Below are positions 26,401 through 41,400 of a stretch of DNA of 64,000 nucleotides, piece by piece (within the stretch, counting starts at the first letter, position 1; the number at the start of each line of letters is the position of its first letter). The position numbers and the translations under genes were made by a program. The DNA is from Ophioderma brevispina. Lineage: Eukaryota > Echinodermata > Ophiuroidea > Amphilepidida > Ophiodermatidae. The DNA is taken from positions 1 through 64,000 of the forward strand of contig JAMKCH010022244.1 in the NCBI GenBank assembly GCA_023653785.1, in the 5' to 3' direction. The notes under the pieces are model-generated. The model was not told the origin of the DNA, did not search any database, and was given only the letters and a program-made list of their open reading frames with translations.

Positions 26401-29400
26401 GCAACTGCAACAATAGATTCACCTGCCTGCCCAAGGATTACCAGGTGAATGTATTGTGGTCCTGGAATGTAAAGGTAATTACCCATGGAACTATATAAGA
26501 GGAAGAAGTGAATCGCGTGTATTATGGAATAGTCCAAGCCCGTAACCGCTTTCTCTCACACTCAGCGCGCCGTGGTTGTTGTTGCGCAAGCACTCGCGCG
26601 TCGTCACTGTTGGTGCGCAAGCACATGCATATAAAAATCTGTGCGTCACGCGTTATGTTATCAGTGTTGCATTTCCCCAGTGTTCCATTGTCTGATCGGC
26701 CGATTTTTCTGCAATAATTATGCGAAAATCAATCAATGGAAGAAACCATGCATCTAAAAAGATTCCTGCATTCCTAATACACAAAAAGTCTCCCGATGAC
26801 CCGTTAATTTTGCTTAGGAAAAAGAGATATTTGAGTCCGAGTGATAGCATGTGGCATCAGTTGTTATTGTTGTTTTCACTCGCTAAAGTATGACGAACGT
26901 AAAATACCACGTGCTCATAAATATGCATTAAGGATTTTCCAAATACGACGATACGTAAACCAAATATGGTGGTGCCAAAACTATGATAATGAAGTGCGTA
27001 TGCTCATTTAATACTTTTGGCACCTCGATTTTGGTTACGCATGTTTTTTCGGAATCTTCCGGTCTGGGTTATATTTACGTCGTTGGTAATTATCCCATCA
27101 CCATTTAGTAAATAGGGTCTTCTGAAGGAATTTGAGAATTTCAGCTCTAATTATCCCTACTGATATCCCTGTGATTCAACATGTTAAAGAATTTTGGTAA
27201 GATGGCAATTACATTAACCACACATTTTTTTTTAATAACATGGAAATTTTGATCCAAAAGATGGATTAAAAAATAATGAGTTTCGCTTGTCTGTCCAGTG
27301 CTGTTGTTATTGGTCGAATTCTTGCAGAAACAGTTTGCTACAGCCAAGATCACTGTGGAGTGTAAACTAGGAGATATTGGTTCGCTACCTTTTTATATGA
27401 TGTAGCGTACCAAGCTAATCAAGTCAGGGGAGCAAAATTCCCAATTTGTCCAGGGCACTTATTCATGGATCATCAACAGAGAATGTAGAATTCTCAAGTG
27501 TATAATTTTTACTTCCAACCAAAAAGATTAAAAATTGACCCAAATGTAAAAGCTAATTTTTGTGGTTCAATTATGAATCAAAGGTAAGCAAATCACCTAA
27601 AATGACATTTTGGATAAAAATTGACAAGGCAACAGGCAAAGTATTATATTTTGGCAATTTAAGTTTTTTATTACTTCCTTTGTTTTTAAACAATTTGGAA
27701 ATTTCAAGAAACTTAAAAATGCTGTTTTGGTATTTAAAATGTAAAAATTCTGAAATTTTCAAAATTATGGTCAGTGTTCTTTGTAAGTTTTTTCCCCAAT
27801 TTTCAAAAATGGGGTGGGTCAGTGGAGGATGAAAAAACAGTTTTCTTTCTTGGCCTTACCTTTATTTGACCCCATTTTTTTAGAGGATATGAAAAGCAGC
27901 TCTGTCATGTCACTTTGGCAGACAACAAATTTGGGACCCATACAAACCACAAATCTTTACTTCACAACCACTAACATGTTTGCAAAGAAATATTCACATT
28001 AAAGGACTTACCCACACCGAGTATACCATACAGTAGAAATATGCTTCCCCAAACCATCACTGCTGCTAGCCATCGCATGAGAATGATCCAAATCAAAGAC
28101 AGAAGCATGCCTATACCTAGACCACTGAAAAAGGAAAGCATAGAATGTGCAATAAGCTTAAAAGGTGTACATTACCATGAAAATTTTAAACAAAGGTTGT
28201 CACAAAATATTGCAAACCATTGTGGTTAGTATGAGACAAACAAATTGTGAACAGCTTAAGTTGCTAATTTTCAGGGTCATTGTTAACAATCATCTATCGT
28301 AATTTAAGATAAAGACGTTTTCTACTCACGCCATGATACTCACCATGTGAATAAATCTGGTAGACGACATCAAGTATTCCTCTCTCAAACTAAAAGTGTT
28401 TCCACAGCTCTGTGAAAAAAGAAAACAATTCATGAGAGAGGTTTGGGTGATGTTTGATTTTTATTTGCAGATGTTCCCCTTCCCAGGTACAGTATACTGT
28501 ATTTGTTTCGAGTAATGGCCCAAGCCACTAGTTGCTTTTCTGGATTTGCAATTATTCTCCACAGTAAGACCTGTTTTGACACTGTTTGAAGATAATTGTG
28601 GTTATTTTAGGTCATATTTTTTCATGATTTTTAGAATTTTGAAGAGATTTTTCCTTTGATGGGCCTGCTACTTGTATCCTGGGTAACCCGTACTACCTGT
28701 CCCAGGCCAAGTTGTCGGCGATAAACTGTTACCGCCATCATGTTTCTAAGGAAATCTGATGAGGAAGATAGCTGATTACCACCCTATAGAATGAAAAAGA
28801 GAGCTACCTACAATGGCGTCAGCTTTGGAGAAGCTATGGCGGCCACCCAGCACAGTTCAAAGTCTATGCCCACCACTGAAAACTGTGGATTTGGCATCAG
28901 GAAGGTGCATCCGGCCAATTATCTTTTTGCTCCAACAAATCCCCACACAGCAGTAATTGCCCAGTGTTAGGTATCCAGCCACTGGTTTAACTAACAACTT
29001 CAAATAGCTTGCATATTAGGTCAACTATGCCAATGCTTGTAAGACGTTGTGAAAAAAATTTCCTGTTATACTTACATAATCACTAGTTTAGTATCATCAG
29101 GTACACAATCTTTATGACTTCATATAGTCCCAATGAAGTAGGTACTCCATGTAAACTATGCAAATGTAAGTCATAATGATGCAAATCTCCTCATTTGCCA
29201 AATTACAAACCCTGTATCTAATTCTCCCACATTAAGAGTTTAAGTAGGTACCCATTTATCTTCAACTTACCCCTGAAAGAATTCTATATAATTACTTTCT
29301 GTTAGTTTTCTCCCGATGCAGTGTCAATGAAGCCTATTGCGTCATTAAACACATCTGTCACACACACACACTATCGTGCCAACAAGGAATGAGGAATACA

Positions 29401-32400
29401 ACGCTCAAAAACATGCAATAATGAAAACATGAAATTTCACACCTCAGATGATTGTTAAATACTGTACCAATAAAATGCTACCACTATCTTGTATAGAAAT
29501 ATCTGGACAATCACTGCATTTGCTCAGATGATCATGAGAAGTGATTTTTATGGTTTTTAAGGATATGAGGTCAAAGGAATTTTATGAAATGCTTAAATTT
29601 CTGGCTTTCTTTTTCCAATGCAATTTTTGCACTGTTGTCCACATGAGTTTATAGTAATAAAAATACCTAAATTACAGCTGAAGTTCAGTTCATTAGTACT
29701 CTTTGTCACTATAAATTATGTGACAACCAAGTGCACAAATTGTATTGTTATTTTGTCTTAGGCATGAAGAACCTCTTGGGTCTAGATCATTGAAAGGGCA
29801 CACCAGCAGTGGTGGAACTATTTTCAAAGTGGAAGGGCAACTTGGCACATTTATCTCATGCAATTTCAAACTTTACTATTTTTTTTCATGAACTAGATAA
29901 ACCTTACGTGTATCTCAATCAACTTTAAAAGGTGGGGTGTGCACCTCTAGTTAAAGGTGCACAAGAGTTTTCAAATAACCATGTGTCCCGAAAAAAAATG
30001 AAAATTCTGATTTTTTGGCACTGGTGTAAAGCTCTCTATCGAAAATATCCCCATCTGAAAATGATTAAGTTTTATTTCTATAGCCAATAAAAGATGGGTA
30101 TCATTGATTGCCTAATCTGAAATCACCTACATATCACGAAAATCTGGATGACTTGACTTTGAAATCTCTCGTTGCACCTTTAAAACAATCTGCAGAGCAC
30201 TGCCACAGTCTGAAAACAAAATTTCTCTCAGCTTTTAATCTTAAATTGAAAGGTTTCTTCAACGATCATAAGCTTGTGCATTTGAAAATGCTTTATTGAC
30301 TTGAGTAAGAATTAAGGGTTAATTCATAGGATATCTTGCATATGAAGACACGTAATGTTTATGCTTAGGATTTTCCCCACGTTTTCATGTTTAGCATATA
30401 TTTTTCAAACTAGCACGCGTGAAAACCCTAAAATTCGAATCTGCTCAAAAATTGCTTGATTTCTAATGCTCTTAACCAATCGTGTTCACCATTAATAAGT
30501 AACATGACTAGGGAATACCATTACTTACAGACAATCACTTTCCAAGTAGTTGCAGCACACTTCTTATCTTCCAAATTTTATATAAATCAGCCTGAAATGG
30601 ACAAGAATCAACGATCATCAAATGCTTACAGAACTGTATTCCATCAATAGTAATTGTTAAAATTTTTTTAAAAACCGTATGTAGTACTGATTGAAAAAAG
30701 TAACCAGGGTAACGAAATTACGACCAATCGAACCTTTAAATCAATCAATCTCAGTTGAAGAGGTAGTGATATTAATATAAGAGGGCCCATCGTCATGCAC
30801 GACTTTATTCAGATTTGGATTGTGGCTGTTTCCAATTGGTATCGAATGGTAGATATAATAATTTCCCTTAACGAGAGAACAGCCCAAATTTGTGAGACTG
30901 GTTTGAGGAGGCATGATTTCATTGTTTTGAAACTGTTTCCCCATACATGAAGGTATAGCTCACTGATAGCAAAATGAATAGCAAGTAAAAAGTCCCCCCC
31001 CAACAGTTTCAAAGTCTTACGATCCATATAAATTACTTTTTTTGCTCGGCATACGTAGTATGCAGAGATATTGTTATGGCAATGTATTGACTATCTCTTG
31101 TATCTATCACTCTGTCTTTAACATCTTGCCATAATGCATCTTGTTGCCAAACGCTGGGGCCGAGTGGACGAAAAGCGGTCCGAATAATCAGTGGACCCAA
31201 GCTCCATGTGGGGTGTTCAAATTTGTGTCAAGTCCCTGTCCGATTAAAGGGGCCATCTTGCAAATCTATAAATTCCTTCTTGTGCCACAAATCAATTGTT
31301 TAATAACACAACTTGGTTAGAAAAACCGCTGACCCAAGGTCCATATGGTGTTCACAGATTTCGGGGCAAAGTCATGTGGGCCAATTAAATGGGCATTCAC
31401 TGAAAATCTATAACTTCCTTCTTGTCTCACAATATTGTTATCATCCGAGACGTGGTTAGAAGACCGCGACCAAGGTCCTATGTATGGGGTGTACAGAGAT
31501 TGGGTCAAAGGTCACATGGCCAATTAACGGGCAATTCTTTTGAAAATCTGTAAATTCCTTGATGTGCCACCGATCAGTTTCTATAATCACTAGACTTGGT
31601 TAAAGACCCGCTGACCCCAGCTGCATCAGGGGTGTTCACAGAATGTTGGGTCCAAGGTCACATGGCCGATTAAGGGGCATTCTTGAAAATCTATAAATTC
31701 CTTCTTGTGCCACAATCATGCTAGAATCACTAGACTGTCAGAAGACCCGTGACGAAAGGGCCCATTTGGGGTGTTTCGCAGATTGGTTCAAAGGTCACAT
31801 TGGCCATTAAAGGCATTCTTTGAAAATCTATAATTCCTTCTTGTGCCACAATCATTGTTTATAATCACTAGACTTGGGTTGAACACGCACCCAAGGTCCT
31901 AATGGGGTGTTCACAGATATGGGGTGGGTCGGTAAGTTCACATGGGCCAATTAAAGGTGCCTTCTTTGAAAATCTATAAATCCATGTCTTGTGCCACAAA
32001 TCCAATTGTTATATCACTAGACTTGGTCAAAGAACCTCCTGACCAAGGCCTAGAGGGTGGTTCCAATGTGGGTCAAAAATCAAATTGCTGATTTAACGGG
32101 CATTCTTTGAAAATCTATTAATTCCTTCTTGGGCCACAAATCAGATTGCTATAATCACTAATTTCTAAGAAGGACCACTTCCGCAAGGCTCATATGTGGT
32201 GTTCACAGATTTGGTCAAAGGGTTCACCTGGCCCATTAAAGGGGCATTTTTGAAAATTCTTAAAATTTTTGAAGTTTAATTAATGTTTTTTAAGATTATT
32301 TAATTATTTTAAGGTCAAATTTGATGTTACTTTTTTCATGTAAGCTGTATGCATCAGATAAAAAGCTACATTTTTGCTGAAATCCCCATGAAATTGACCA

Positions 32401-35400
32401 TTAATTCCAAGATATACTCATTTGAACGCAGGTGACAAAAACAATAGGACCAAATACATTTTCTCTTGTGTTGGGCATATCTAAATAATCAAACTTGTGG
32501 ACTTCCGACTCATTTTAAGAGACCTTGATCACAACACATGTTGTGCTATCACCATTAGGTCAGAAGAACCACTGACCCTAAGGCCTCCATATGGGGTTTC
32601 ATAGATTTGGGCGTTAAAGTCATTGGGCGATTCAAGTGGGCATTCTTTGAAAATCCTAGAAATTCCTTCTTGTGCCACAAAGCCATTTGTCTCCAATTAT
32701 CACCCGACTTGTCAGAGGAACGGCGGCCCAAGGTCCAATGGGTTGTTCAACATATGTGGGTCAAAGGTCACGTGGGCAAGTAAAGGGGGCATTCTTTGAA
32801 ATCAGTAATTCCTTCTGTGCCACAAATCAATTGGATAACATAGACTTGTTAGAAGAACCGCTGACCCAGTTGCTAATAGGTGTTCACAGATTTGGGTCAA
32901 ACATCACATGGGCCAATTAAAATGGCATTTTTGTCAAATTGGTTAAATTCCTTCTTGTCCCAAATCATGCTAAAGGCCCTACTAATGAACCTGCGGAGCT
33001 ACAGCACCATTGTGCTCTTGTTTATGTCCTTAGCATGTGACGGTGTCGCCAGGTGGCAACTTTGCCATAAATTCTTGCCTGTCGCGTTTACGTATGACGA
33101 AATCCACATGAAATTTTAAAAATTTACATATTATCTTTTATGTACTGACATAGTTTTATATTGTTTGATATTATGTGTAAACTTTTTTTAAATATTATAT
33201 GTAATTTTAAACAAATGTATTGTCATTCGTAGCCAAAATTGGCTGGTCACTTTTCTTCTTCCTTCTTCCGGAAAGGCGTCAAATTCACTGAGTGAAGGCT
33301 CAGATGCAAGTGTGTGTGTGTGCAAAGATTAACTAGTCTGGATGGCTTCCTTGAAGGTTTAATTTGTAACTTTACAGCAGTTTCCGGGAGTAGAGTTCCA
33401 TTCCCTAGCGGTACGTGGGAAGAGACTGTTCTATGATAGTCAGTGCGCGAGCGTGGAAAATGAAAAGCCCTTCGGTTTTCGCATCGAGTTGGTGTGGTGT
33501 GGTGTTTGGATAAAAAAACTGATTGCATCAACTGCGACAATGTCGTGAACATCTTATATAAACATACAGCCAGTGCTTGTTGTGCGGCTTTGTGAGCAAG
33601 AGTGGGGGCCATGAACGCGTTGTAAGCCATTTATCATGCGGCGATACCTGTGTGAGAGTATACCCACCTTGCAGCACGATGTTGGACCATCTCAAGTTTT
33701 TTTTTTGTAAACATCATGTGTGGGGGCAACCGACGCGTCCTCTAAATTTGTCTAACCAGTGGGATTTATCAGACTTTAGCCTTGAACCCGAGATTCTTGC
33801 TTATGCATGTTGCTCCTAGATATCCAAGAGTGCTGTTCGCCTTGGAGATGACAAGTCAACTAGTTTGTTCCACGCAGGTCTTGAATAACTGTAAGCCCAA
33901 GTAACTTAAAACTTGTGACATGTTTCAGGTGAGACCGGGAAGAGTATACCTGGTTACGACAGATGTGTTCTAGTGGTATACTAAGTACTTCACACTTGTC
34001 GGCTGATTGAGAGCCTCTGCCTTCATCTTGGCATCAGTTATTAGTCTGCCAGCAACTTTGATTGGTGCAACGTTGGCTAAAATCTGATTTCTTGTGATTG
34101 ATTGTAGTCCAGAATCTTTTCATGCTGCTGAATTCATTTGATCGGTTCTTGAGTGTGATATTTTCCACTACTGCCATAAGAAGTCGCAGATCTTTTGCAC
34201 CTCTTTTCTTAAAGCTTGAGGAACCTATGTTCATCCCCTATCTTCCATACTTCTTGCTTGCTCTGAAGTATTTAATTCCTTCTTCTAATTTTTCTCTGTA
34301 ACTCCAGCTAAGACATGCCGAACTCTTGACTTTGTTTGTCTGTGGGATAAAGAGTTATACCCTCGCGTACACCATCTTAAACAGACTCCCAATTTTCTGT
34401 AGTGGAAGATAATTCAGCTGCTTATGTCTCAGAAGATTAGATGCATGCTTGCGGAAGCCAAGCCAATCAGCCTTCTTTTTGATTGGGGTGAGTGTGACAT
34501 TAGTAAAGATTTAACTCAACTCACTCAGTCATACCTTTTTTTTTCCCTAAAACATCCAAAAATCTGGAAATTAAAGGTGCATTTCGTGATGTCCACGCAT
34601 CTTGTTGTATTCAGATTCACAAGATATTTCTATCTTCAAAGCTTATTCCACAAGTTTTAGTAGATTCCCAGCGTGGCTGTTTTGTGTTATGCGCATTGCT
34701 TGTTTTTCAGTGGGGCGTGCCTAGGCCTTGCTGTAGTTTATGTCTGTGTACAGAGATAAATACAAAACTGCAAATTTCTTACAGATAGACCAAATTTGCA
34801 CGTAGAAGTACATACACCTAGATTACTTTGGCTAACGGGTCAGATTATAAAAAATTCACTTTTTGAGGTAGTCGGGGACGAGTTTGTGGATCACGAATGC
34901 CCCGTTAAGCTGCTGCTGGGGGGGGCCTTTAAATCAGGCATACTAATGACAAGAGATGGACATACACAATGACTCTTACATAATAAGACTATTTTCAATG
35001 TTGTATTGTCGCTTAGGATCAAAGCCATACTCGCAATACATCTTATCCCACTCAGAATCGGTATCTCCAAGAACCATCTGTAACTCCTGCTTCCTGAGGA
35101 TACCTCTCCAATCTCCCATAGCAGGTTTTGAGGGGGGCAGAGGGTAATGATGGCATTTCTCAAGGCATATCGAAGAAAAACACACAACATATGTCAAAAC
35201 AAACAACAGCTCACAAGGTTAAAATTTAAAGACTCACTATCGTGAGTATGTAGAAGTGGAGATAAGCCTGTGTATTCTCATAAATACTTTTCCAACTGAA
35301 AACTTAGCAGAAAGGGAAGAAAACGGCGTGTGCAAAGATCAAATCGCCATTTAATTAGGTGTTGTAGAAAGTGTCCGAACGGACACTAATGCCTAAAATC

Positions 35401-38400
35401 ACAGATTTTGTGTCCTCAGTATGGTGATTTCTAGCCGCGCGTGGGTAAGGTATGTTAGGATACCAGATCTAGTTTTTTTTTTCGATTTTCTGATTTAGCA
35501 AATCCTTAGAGTGCCTTTAATTGATATATTGACAACACAATGCATGTGCAACATGTACATTATGACTGGACCTTAGTATCCTATGATGTAATCTATCTTT
35601 CTCATTTACTAGAGAACTTAAAGACACTACTCAGTGGAGTGGAAAAATCTTTTAAAATTTGGCAGGAAAGCTTCAAAGTGAAGGAGAAGTCGGTAGAATT
35701 CTCATAAGTTCCCTTGTCCAGCGTGTAGAATTGTACAGAAAAGAAGAAAACGTGAAGTGTTCCATAATACGATTCCTCCATTCAATTACGTGTTGTATGT
35801 AGTAATGTCCGTGCGGTGAAGAACAATAATGACTAAAATCATCCGATCCCTGTCCTTATAGTTCTTCTGGCCTGTATCATTTGCAGGGTAGGTTAGGATA
35901 CCTGTACTTTTACTAGCATGACAAAAGTCTGATTTTGTGATTTTTTCGATTTGCTGGATTAGCAAATCACGATAGTGCCTTTAACTGATAACAATGCAAT
36001 GATGGCCATACTGGACATTACTGTGTTACCTAAAATGATCAGAAAGAGTGTGGTAATTTCTATATTTATCACCTGATCCAAACATGGATTTAAAAAGGAC
36101 AGACAGAGTGGGGTGCCAGAATCGCTTCTGGAGGGGTGTAGTGAATGAATTTTTGAGGGGGTTGGGAGAAATCAAGAAATTAGTGCAATTTATTATTGAA
36201 TATCTGTTTCGTGGAGACGGAGGGATGGAAGACTGGCCTGGGAGGCCATTTTCCTGTAGCCTTGGCACACCACTGGTCAGACGACACACTTTTTGTATCA
36301 CTACAATGGAACCTATTTGTTTAGGTAAAATAGGTAATCCCCATGGTTACTGGAATGGGTTGCCAGCTCGCCCCCTAACAGTTGTCCACAATCGTACCTC
36401 ATGCTATCGTTGCTGGCTTAGTCGTTGGTCAGAATTCTGAAAAACAAATGTCTGGCCATTGCGCGTACCCGAATGGTGTGACAAACGCCTGACAACAGGA
36501 ATCCAATACGCAATCAACAGATGCGGCTTGCCATTTGTTCAAAATTATAGTATATACATATATTTAATAGAGGTACCAGACATCAGAAATTTTTGTGGGC
36601 CCAAACATGCTAACGTTGCATGCCATGCACATTGGTCCTATTGTTTAATGTCCTTTAAGCAATGGTGACTGTGGTCGCCAGTTTGCTAAATTTGCCAATA
36701 TAAGTTCTTGCCCTGTCCCGTCCGTTTACTATGACAATCCACATGAAAATTTTACAAATTTTACATATTATGCTTTTATGTACTTGAATAGTTTTTTGAT
36801 AATTGTTTGATATCTATGTGTAAACTTTTTTTAATCTGTTATGTATTTTTAAACCAATTTATTGTCACTCGTAAGCCAGAATTGGCTGGTCCACTTTTCT
36901 CTTCTTCTTTTTCCGGAAAGCGTCAAACTTCACTGATGAAGGCTCAGATGCAAGTGGGTGTGTGTGCAAAAATTAGGACTAGCTGGATGGCTTCCTTGAA
37001 TGTTTTTAGATTTGTAACTGTATCAGCATTTTCCGGGAGGAGATTCCATTCCCTCTAGCGGTACGTGGGAAGAAACTGTTCCTATGATAGTCATGCGCGA
37101 GCGGGAATAATGAAAAGCCATGCTGTTTCGCAACGATTTGTGTGGTGTAGGTGTTTGGATAAAATAAACTGATTTGCATCACTGCGACAATGTCGTGAAC
37201 AATCTATAAAACATGACCAGTCTTGCTTGTTGTCTTCTTTGAGCAGAGTTGGCCATGACAGCGTTGTACGCTTTGAGGTCAGTGGCGGGATCGTGTTTGA
37301 AGTAACCTTGCAGCACATGTGGTCGCATCTCAATTTTCTATGAACATCAGTGTGGGGGTCCCAGACCGAGCCCGGACTGTCTCTAACCTGGTCGACCAGT
37401 GATTTATAAGCTGTGAGCTTTAAAAACCCGAGGATTCTTGATATTCAGGTTGGCCTAAGATATCCCAGAGTGCTGTTTCGCCTTGGAATGACAAGTCACA
37501 CATGTTTGTTCCACGCGCAGGTCTTGAATACTGGTAAGGCCCAAGTACTTACCACTTTGACATTTTTCAGGTGATAACCGTGAAGAGTATAATGGTTGAC
37601 GACAGGATGTTTCTTCTTACGTGGTATACTAATTACTTCACACTTGTCTGCGCTTGAGCCCTCTCTATCTGCCTTCATCTTGGCATCAGTTATTATTCTC
37701 GCCACAACTTTGGAGTGGTGCAACTTGCTAAAATCTGATTTCTGTGATTGATGTAGTCCAGAATCTTTTCATGGCTGCTGAATTCATTGGGATCGTTTTT
37801 CTTGAGTGTGTATATTTTCCACGTACTTCCCATAAGAACGTCGCATATCTTTTTGCACCTCACCGCTTTCATTAGCTTTGAAGAAACCGTAAAAAAAAAA
37901 AAAAATGTTCATCCCTAGTTCCATAACTTCTTTTGCTTGCTGCACTCTGAAGTATTATTCCTCTTCTAATTTTTCCTCTTTAACTCCAGGGCTAATACAT
38001 GGCTGCGCATCTCTTGACTTGTTTGTCTGTGGGGGAATAAAGCGTTGATACCCTCGCTTACACCATCTTTAAACAGACTCCACAATTCTTCTGTAAAAAA
38101 ATTTTGGGAAAGATGATTCCGCTGCTTTGATTGTCTCAGAAAGATTAGATGCATGCTTGCGGAAGCCAAGCCAATCAGCCTTCTTTTTTATGTGAGTGTG
38201 ACATTAGTAAAGATTTAACTCAACTCAACTCTATCCCTGTTTTTTTTTTCCCTTAAAACATCCAAAAAATCTGGAAATTAAAGGTGGAATTTTCGTGATT
38301 CACCATCTTCTGTTTTATTCATGATTCACAAAATATCTTCTTAAAAGCTTATTCCTTCAATTTTAGTTGATTCCACTTGCTGTTTTGAGTTATGCGCAGT

Positions 38401-41400
38401 TGCTTGTTTTTTCATTTCACGGTTCCATAGGGCACATGTTGAAATTTGTCTGTTTACAGAAAAAATACAAAACTGCAAATTTCTTACAGATGAGGCCAAA
38501 TTTGCACGTAAGATTACATACACCTAGATTACTTTGGCTAACGGTTCAGATGATAAAAAAGTCTCAACTTTTTTTAGGTAAGTCGGGGGATGAGGTTGTG
38601 GATCACGAAATGCCCCTTTAAATCGTGGTGGCCTTTTCAGGCATACTAATGAGCAAGAGATGGACATACAACAATGACATCTTACATAATAAGGACTATT
38701 TTCATCGTTGTATTGTCGCTTAGGATCAAAGCCATACTCGCAATACATCTTATCCCACTCAGAATCGGGTATCTCCAAGAAGCCATCTGGAACTCCAGCT
38801 TCCTGAGACACCTCTCCAATCCTACCCAATAGAAGTAATGTGAGAGGAGCATAGGTAATTGATGGGCATTTCTCAAGGCATATCTGAAGAAAAAACACAC
38901 AACATACATTTGTCAAAACAAACAAAAGCTCACAAGGTTAAATTTAAAGACACTATCAGTGATTTATTTAGAAGTGAAGGATAAGCCTGTAGTATTCTCA
39001 TAAGTTACTTTTTCCAACTGAAGAATTGACAGAAAAGGAAGAAAACGGCAGTGTTCAAAGATACAAATCTCCATTTAATTATGTGTTGTAGAAAGTGTCC
39101 GAACAGACACTAATGCCTAAAATCACAATTTCTATTAGGGTGATTCTAGTCCTATCCTTTTAGGGTATGTATAGGATACCTATACTTGTTTTTTTTCGAT
39201 TTTCTGTTTAGCAAACCCTGAATTGGCCTTTACTTGAATATATTGACAACCAATGCATTGGCCACCAGGTACATGTATGAATGGACTTTAGTATCCTATG
39301 ATTTAATCTAACTCTTTCTCATTTACTAATGGAGAACTTACAGACACTATCAGTGATTGGAAAAAATATTTTAAATTGCCAGGATAGCCTTCAAAGTGAA
39401 GGATAAGTCTGTAAGAATTCTTCATAATTACCTTTCCAGCTGTAGAATTGGAGCAGAAAGGAAGAAAACGGCAGTGTGTTCCAAATCCGTTCTCCATTCA
39501 ATTACGTGTTTGTATGTAGTAAGTGTCCGTTGCGACAATAATGACTAAATCTCCATCCCGTCCTTATTACGTTGCTTTCGGCCTTATCATTTGCAGGGTA
39601 TTTATGATACCTGTATTGTTACATACATGCAAACGTCTGATTTTTGATAGATTTTTTTTTCGATGTTTCTGATTTAGCAAATCACTGATAATGTCTTTAA
39701 CTGGATAACAATGGCAATGATGTAACATACGGTCAATTACTGTGTAATAAAATGATGACAGAAAGTAGTGTTTGTAGAGAGTTTCTATATTTATCCCTGA
39801 TCCAAAACATGGATTTAAAAAGGACAGACGATTGGGGTGCCAGAATCTCTTTCTGGAGGTGGTGGAGTGAAATGATTGTGAGGGGGGTTGGGAGAAATCA
39901 AGAAATTAGTGCAATTTATTAATTTAAATATCTGTTTTTTTCTTTTCTTCTTGGGATAAGCGTGGATGGAAAGACTGGCTCTGGTGAGGCATTTTCCCTT
40001 GATCCTTGGCACCACCACTGGGGTCGCCGACAACACTCGTTTTTGTATCACTACAATTGAACCTGATTTTGTTTAGTATAAAATATGGGACCCAATGGTA
40101 CTGGAACTTGCAAATGCAACCCCACTACTTGTCCCATCTTTACCTTATGCTATCTTGCTGGGCTATATTCTTTGTCAGTATTCCGAAGCAAAATTCTGGC
40201 CTGGCGCCGACACCCGAAATGTGTGACAACGCCTGAACAACCGGAATCCAATCGCAATTCAACAGATGCGTGCTTGCCATTTTTTCAGAAATTATAGTTA
40301 TAATATGTTATAATAGATTTACACACACCTCATAAATTTTATGTGGCCCAAACCATTCACGTATGTCAATGCCATGCACATTTCCTATTTTTCAATCAAC
40401 CACATGTCAAAAACAAACACAATTCAGCCTCCAAATAATTATTTCCCTTGTGAATTCAACATTTTCAAACTAAAATAAATTTACTTTAATGAAACTTCAA
40501 TCTGCTTAACCATAAATAGTTCTTTATGACAACACAGGGACCCAATTACTTATGGCAAATGCAGTATTGCAAATACACAATATTTGACTCCGGCTCAGGA
40601 AAAACATTAAGAACCCAAATACTTTGAGACTTGGTCCAAAATTACTTTTGTTTGCTTAATTTTTAGCTTTTTAAAATATCGGGGTTTAATCGTTGTTGGG
40701 AATTTAAAGAGTTTCAATAGAATTTGGTTAAAGGTCCTGGACCACGGCTGAGTTAGACCATTTCTATTTTTCTTAATTCTTACATTTTCGTACCTCAACA
40801 TATTCTGATCATATCGCAACACAAGATTTTTAAAAAGTGACATCGGGAAAGTGTTAAATTTCAAGGATTAATACACCCAAACTTACGGGCTTTCTCCTTT
40901 TTTCGCGAACGCGTATCAAGATGCCGGAGTTAGATTTGACCCCGTTAATGACGTCAGAGTAACAGTTTAAACAATCTCCCAACTTGGGCTAACCGCACCG
41001 CACACCCCAGATATTCTCCTTGTCGGTTTCTTTGTTGGGAACTTGAATAAAGCTATTCTTTTCTGATTCTCCCTTGTCGGTACGGGTCTCCGGCTGGTGC
41101 ACCCGTCGACAATACAGCGCATTATTAATCGTAATTTTAAAAGGCACCAATAAGAAAATTATGCCATTATGATACACCACGTCCGACACGCATTCCGAGA
41201 AATCAACTGTGTACGTAAATGCAAGCAAGAAAACTGGGCCACGCCACGCGTCCACGATGACGATCTGCGGCGTATCGCGTTTCTGGTATTTGTTTACTAC
41301 CGTACGTCACTTCTGGGTCCGCTTGCCAGCGCGATAATCACGTTCATTTTTTGGAATTCCTTGAAGCTTGTCCAAATACACATGATATTATGCCCAATTT

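Larger units (their letters stand above)
33020..36640. repeat. Tandem unit 1 of a ~3.6-3.75 kb duplication
   Basis: From the GTGACGGTGTCGCCAGG area to the TGCCATGCACATTGGTCCTA area, this block is repeated at 36641-40390 in the same order and orientation. It carries a LINE fragment, a MITE B copy, a damaged SLC44 exon, two MITE C copies and a CAGAATCGCTTCTGGAGGGG-type repeat. Differences from unit 2 are largely scattered one- or two-base indels, many in homopolymers. Confidence 0.92.
36641..40390. repeat. Tandem unit 2 of the ~3.6-3.75 kb duplication
   Basis: This is the second copy, starting directly where unit 1 ends. It has the same order of LINE fragment, MITE B, SLC44 exon, two MITE C copies and distal repeat. 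It ends near ATGCCATGCACATTTCC at about 40385. Sequence after 40.4 kb looks clean again. Confidence 0.92.

Noticed and set aside
28790..28890. An SLC44 loop exon between TTTTCAG and GTAGCT on the minus strand
   Set aside because: Splice-like ends exist, but no frame gives the expected DC...RC loop sequence and the frames contain stops or unrelated residues.
31141..32990. A CRISPR-like array
   Set aside because: The ~140-bp units repeat over their whole length with no unique spacers; this is satellite DNA in a eukaryotic intron.
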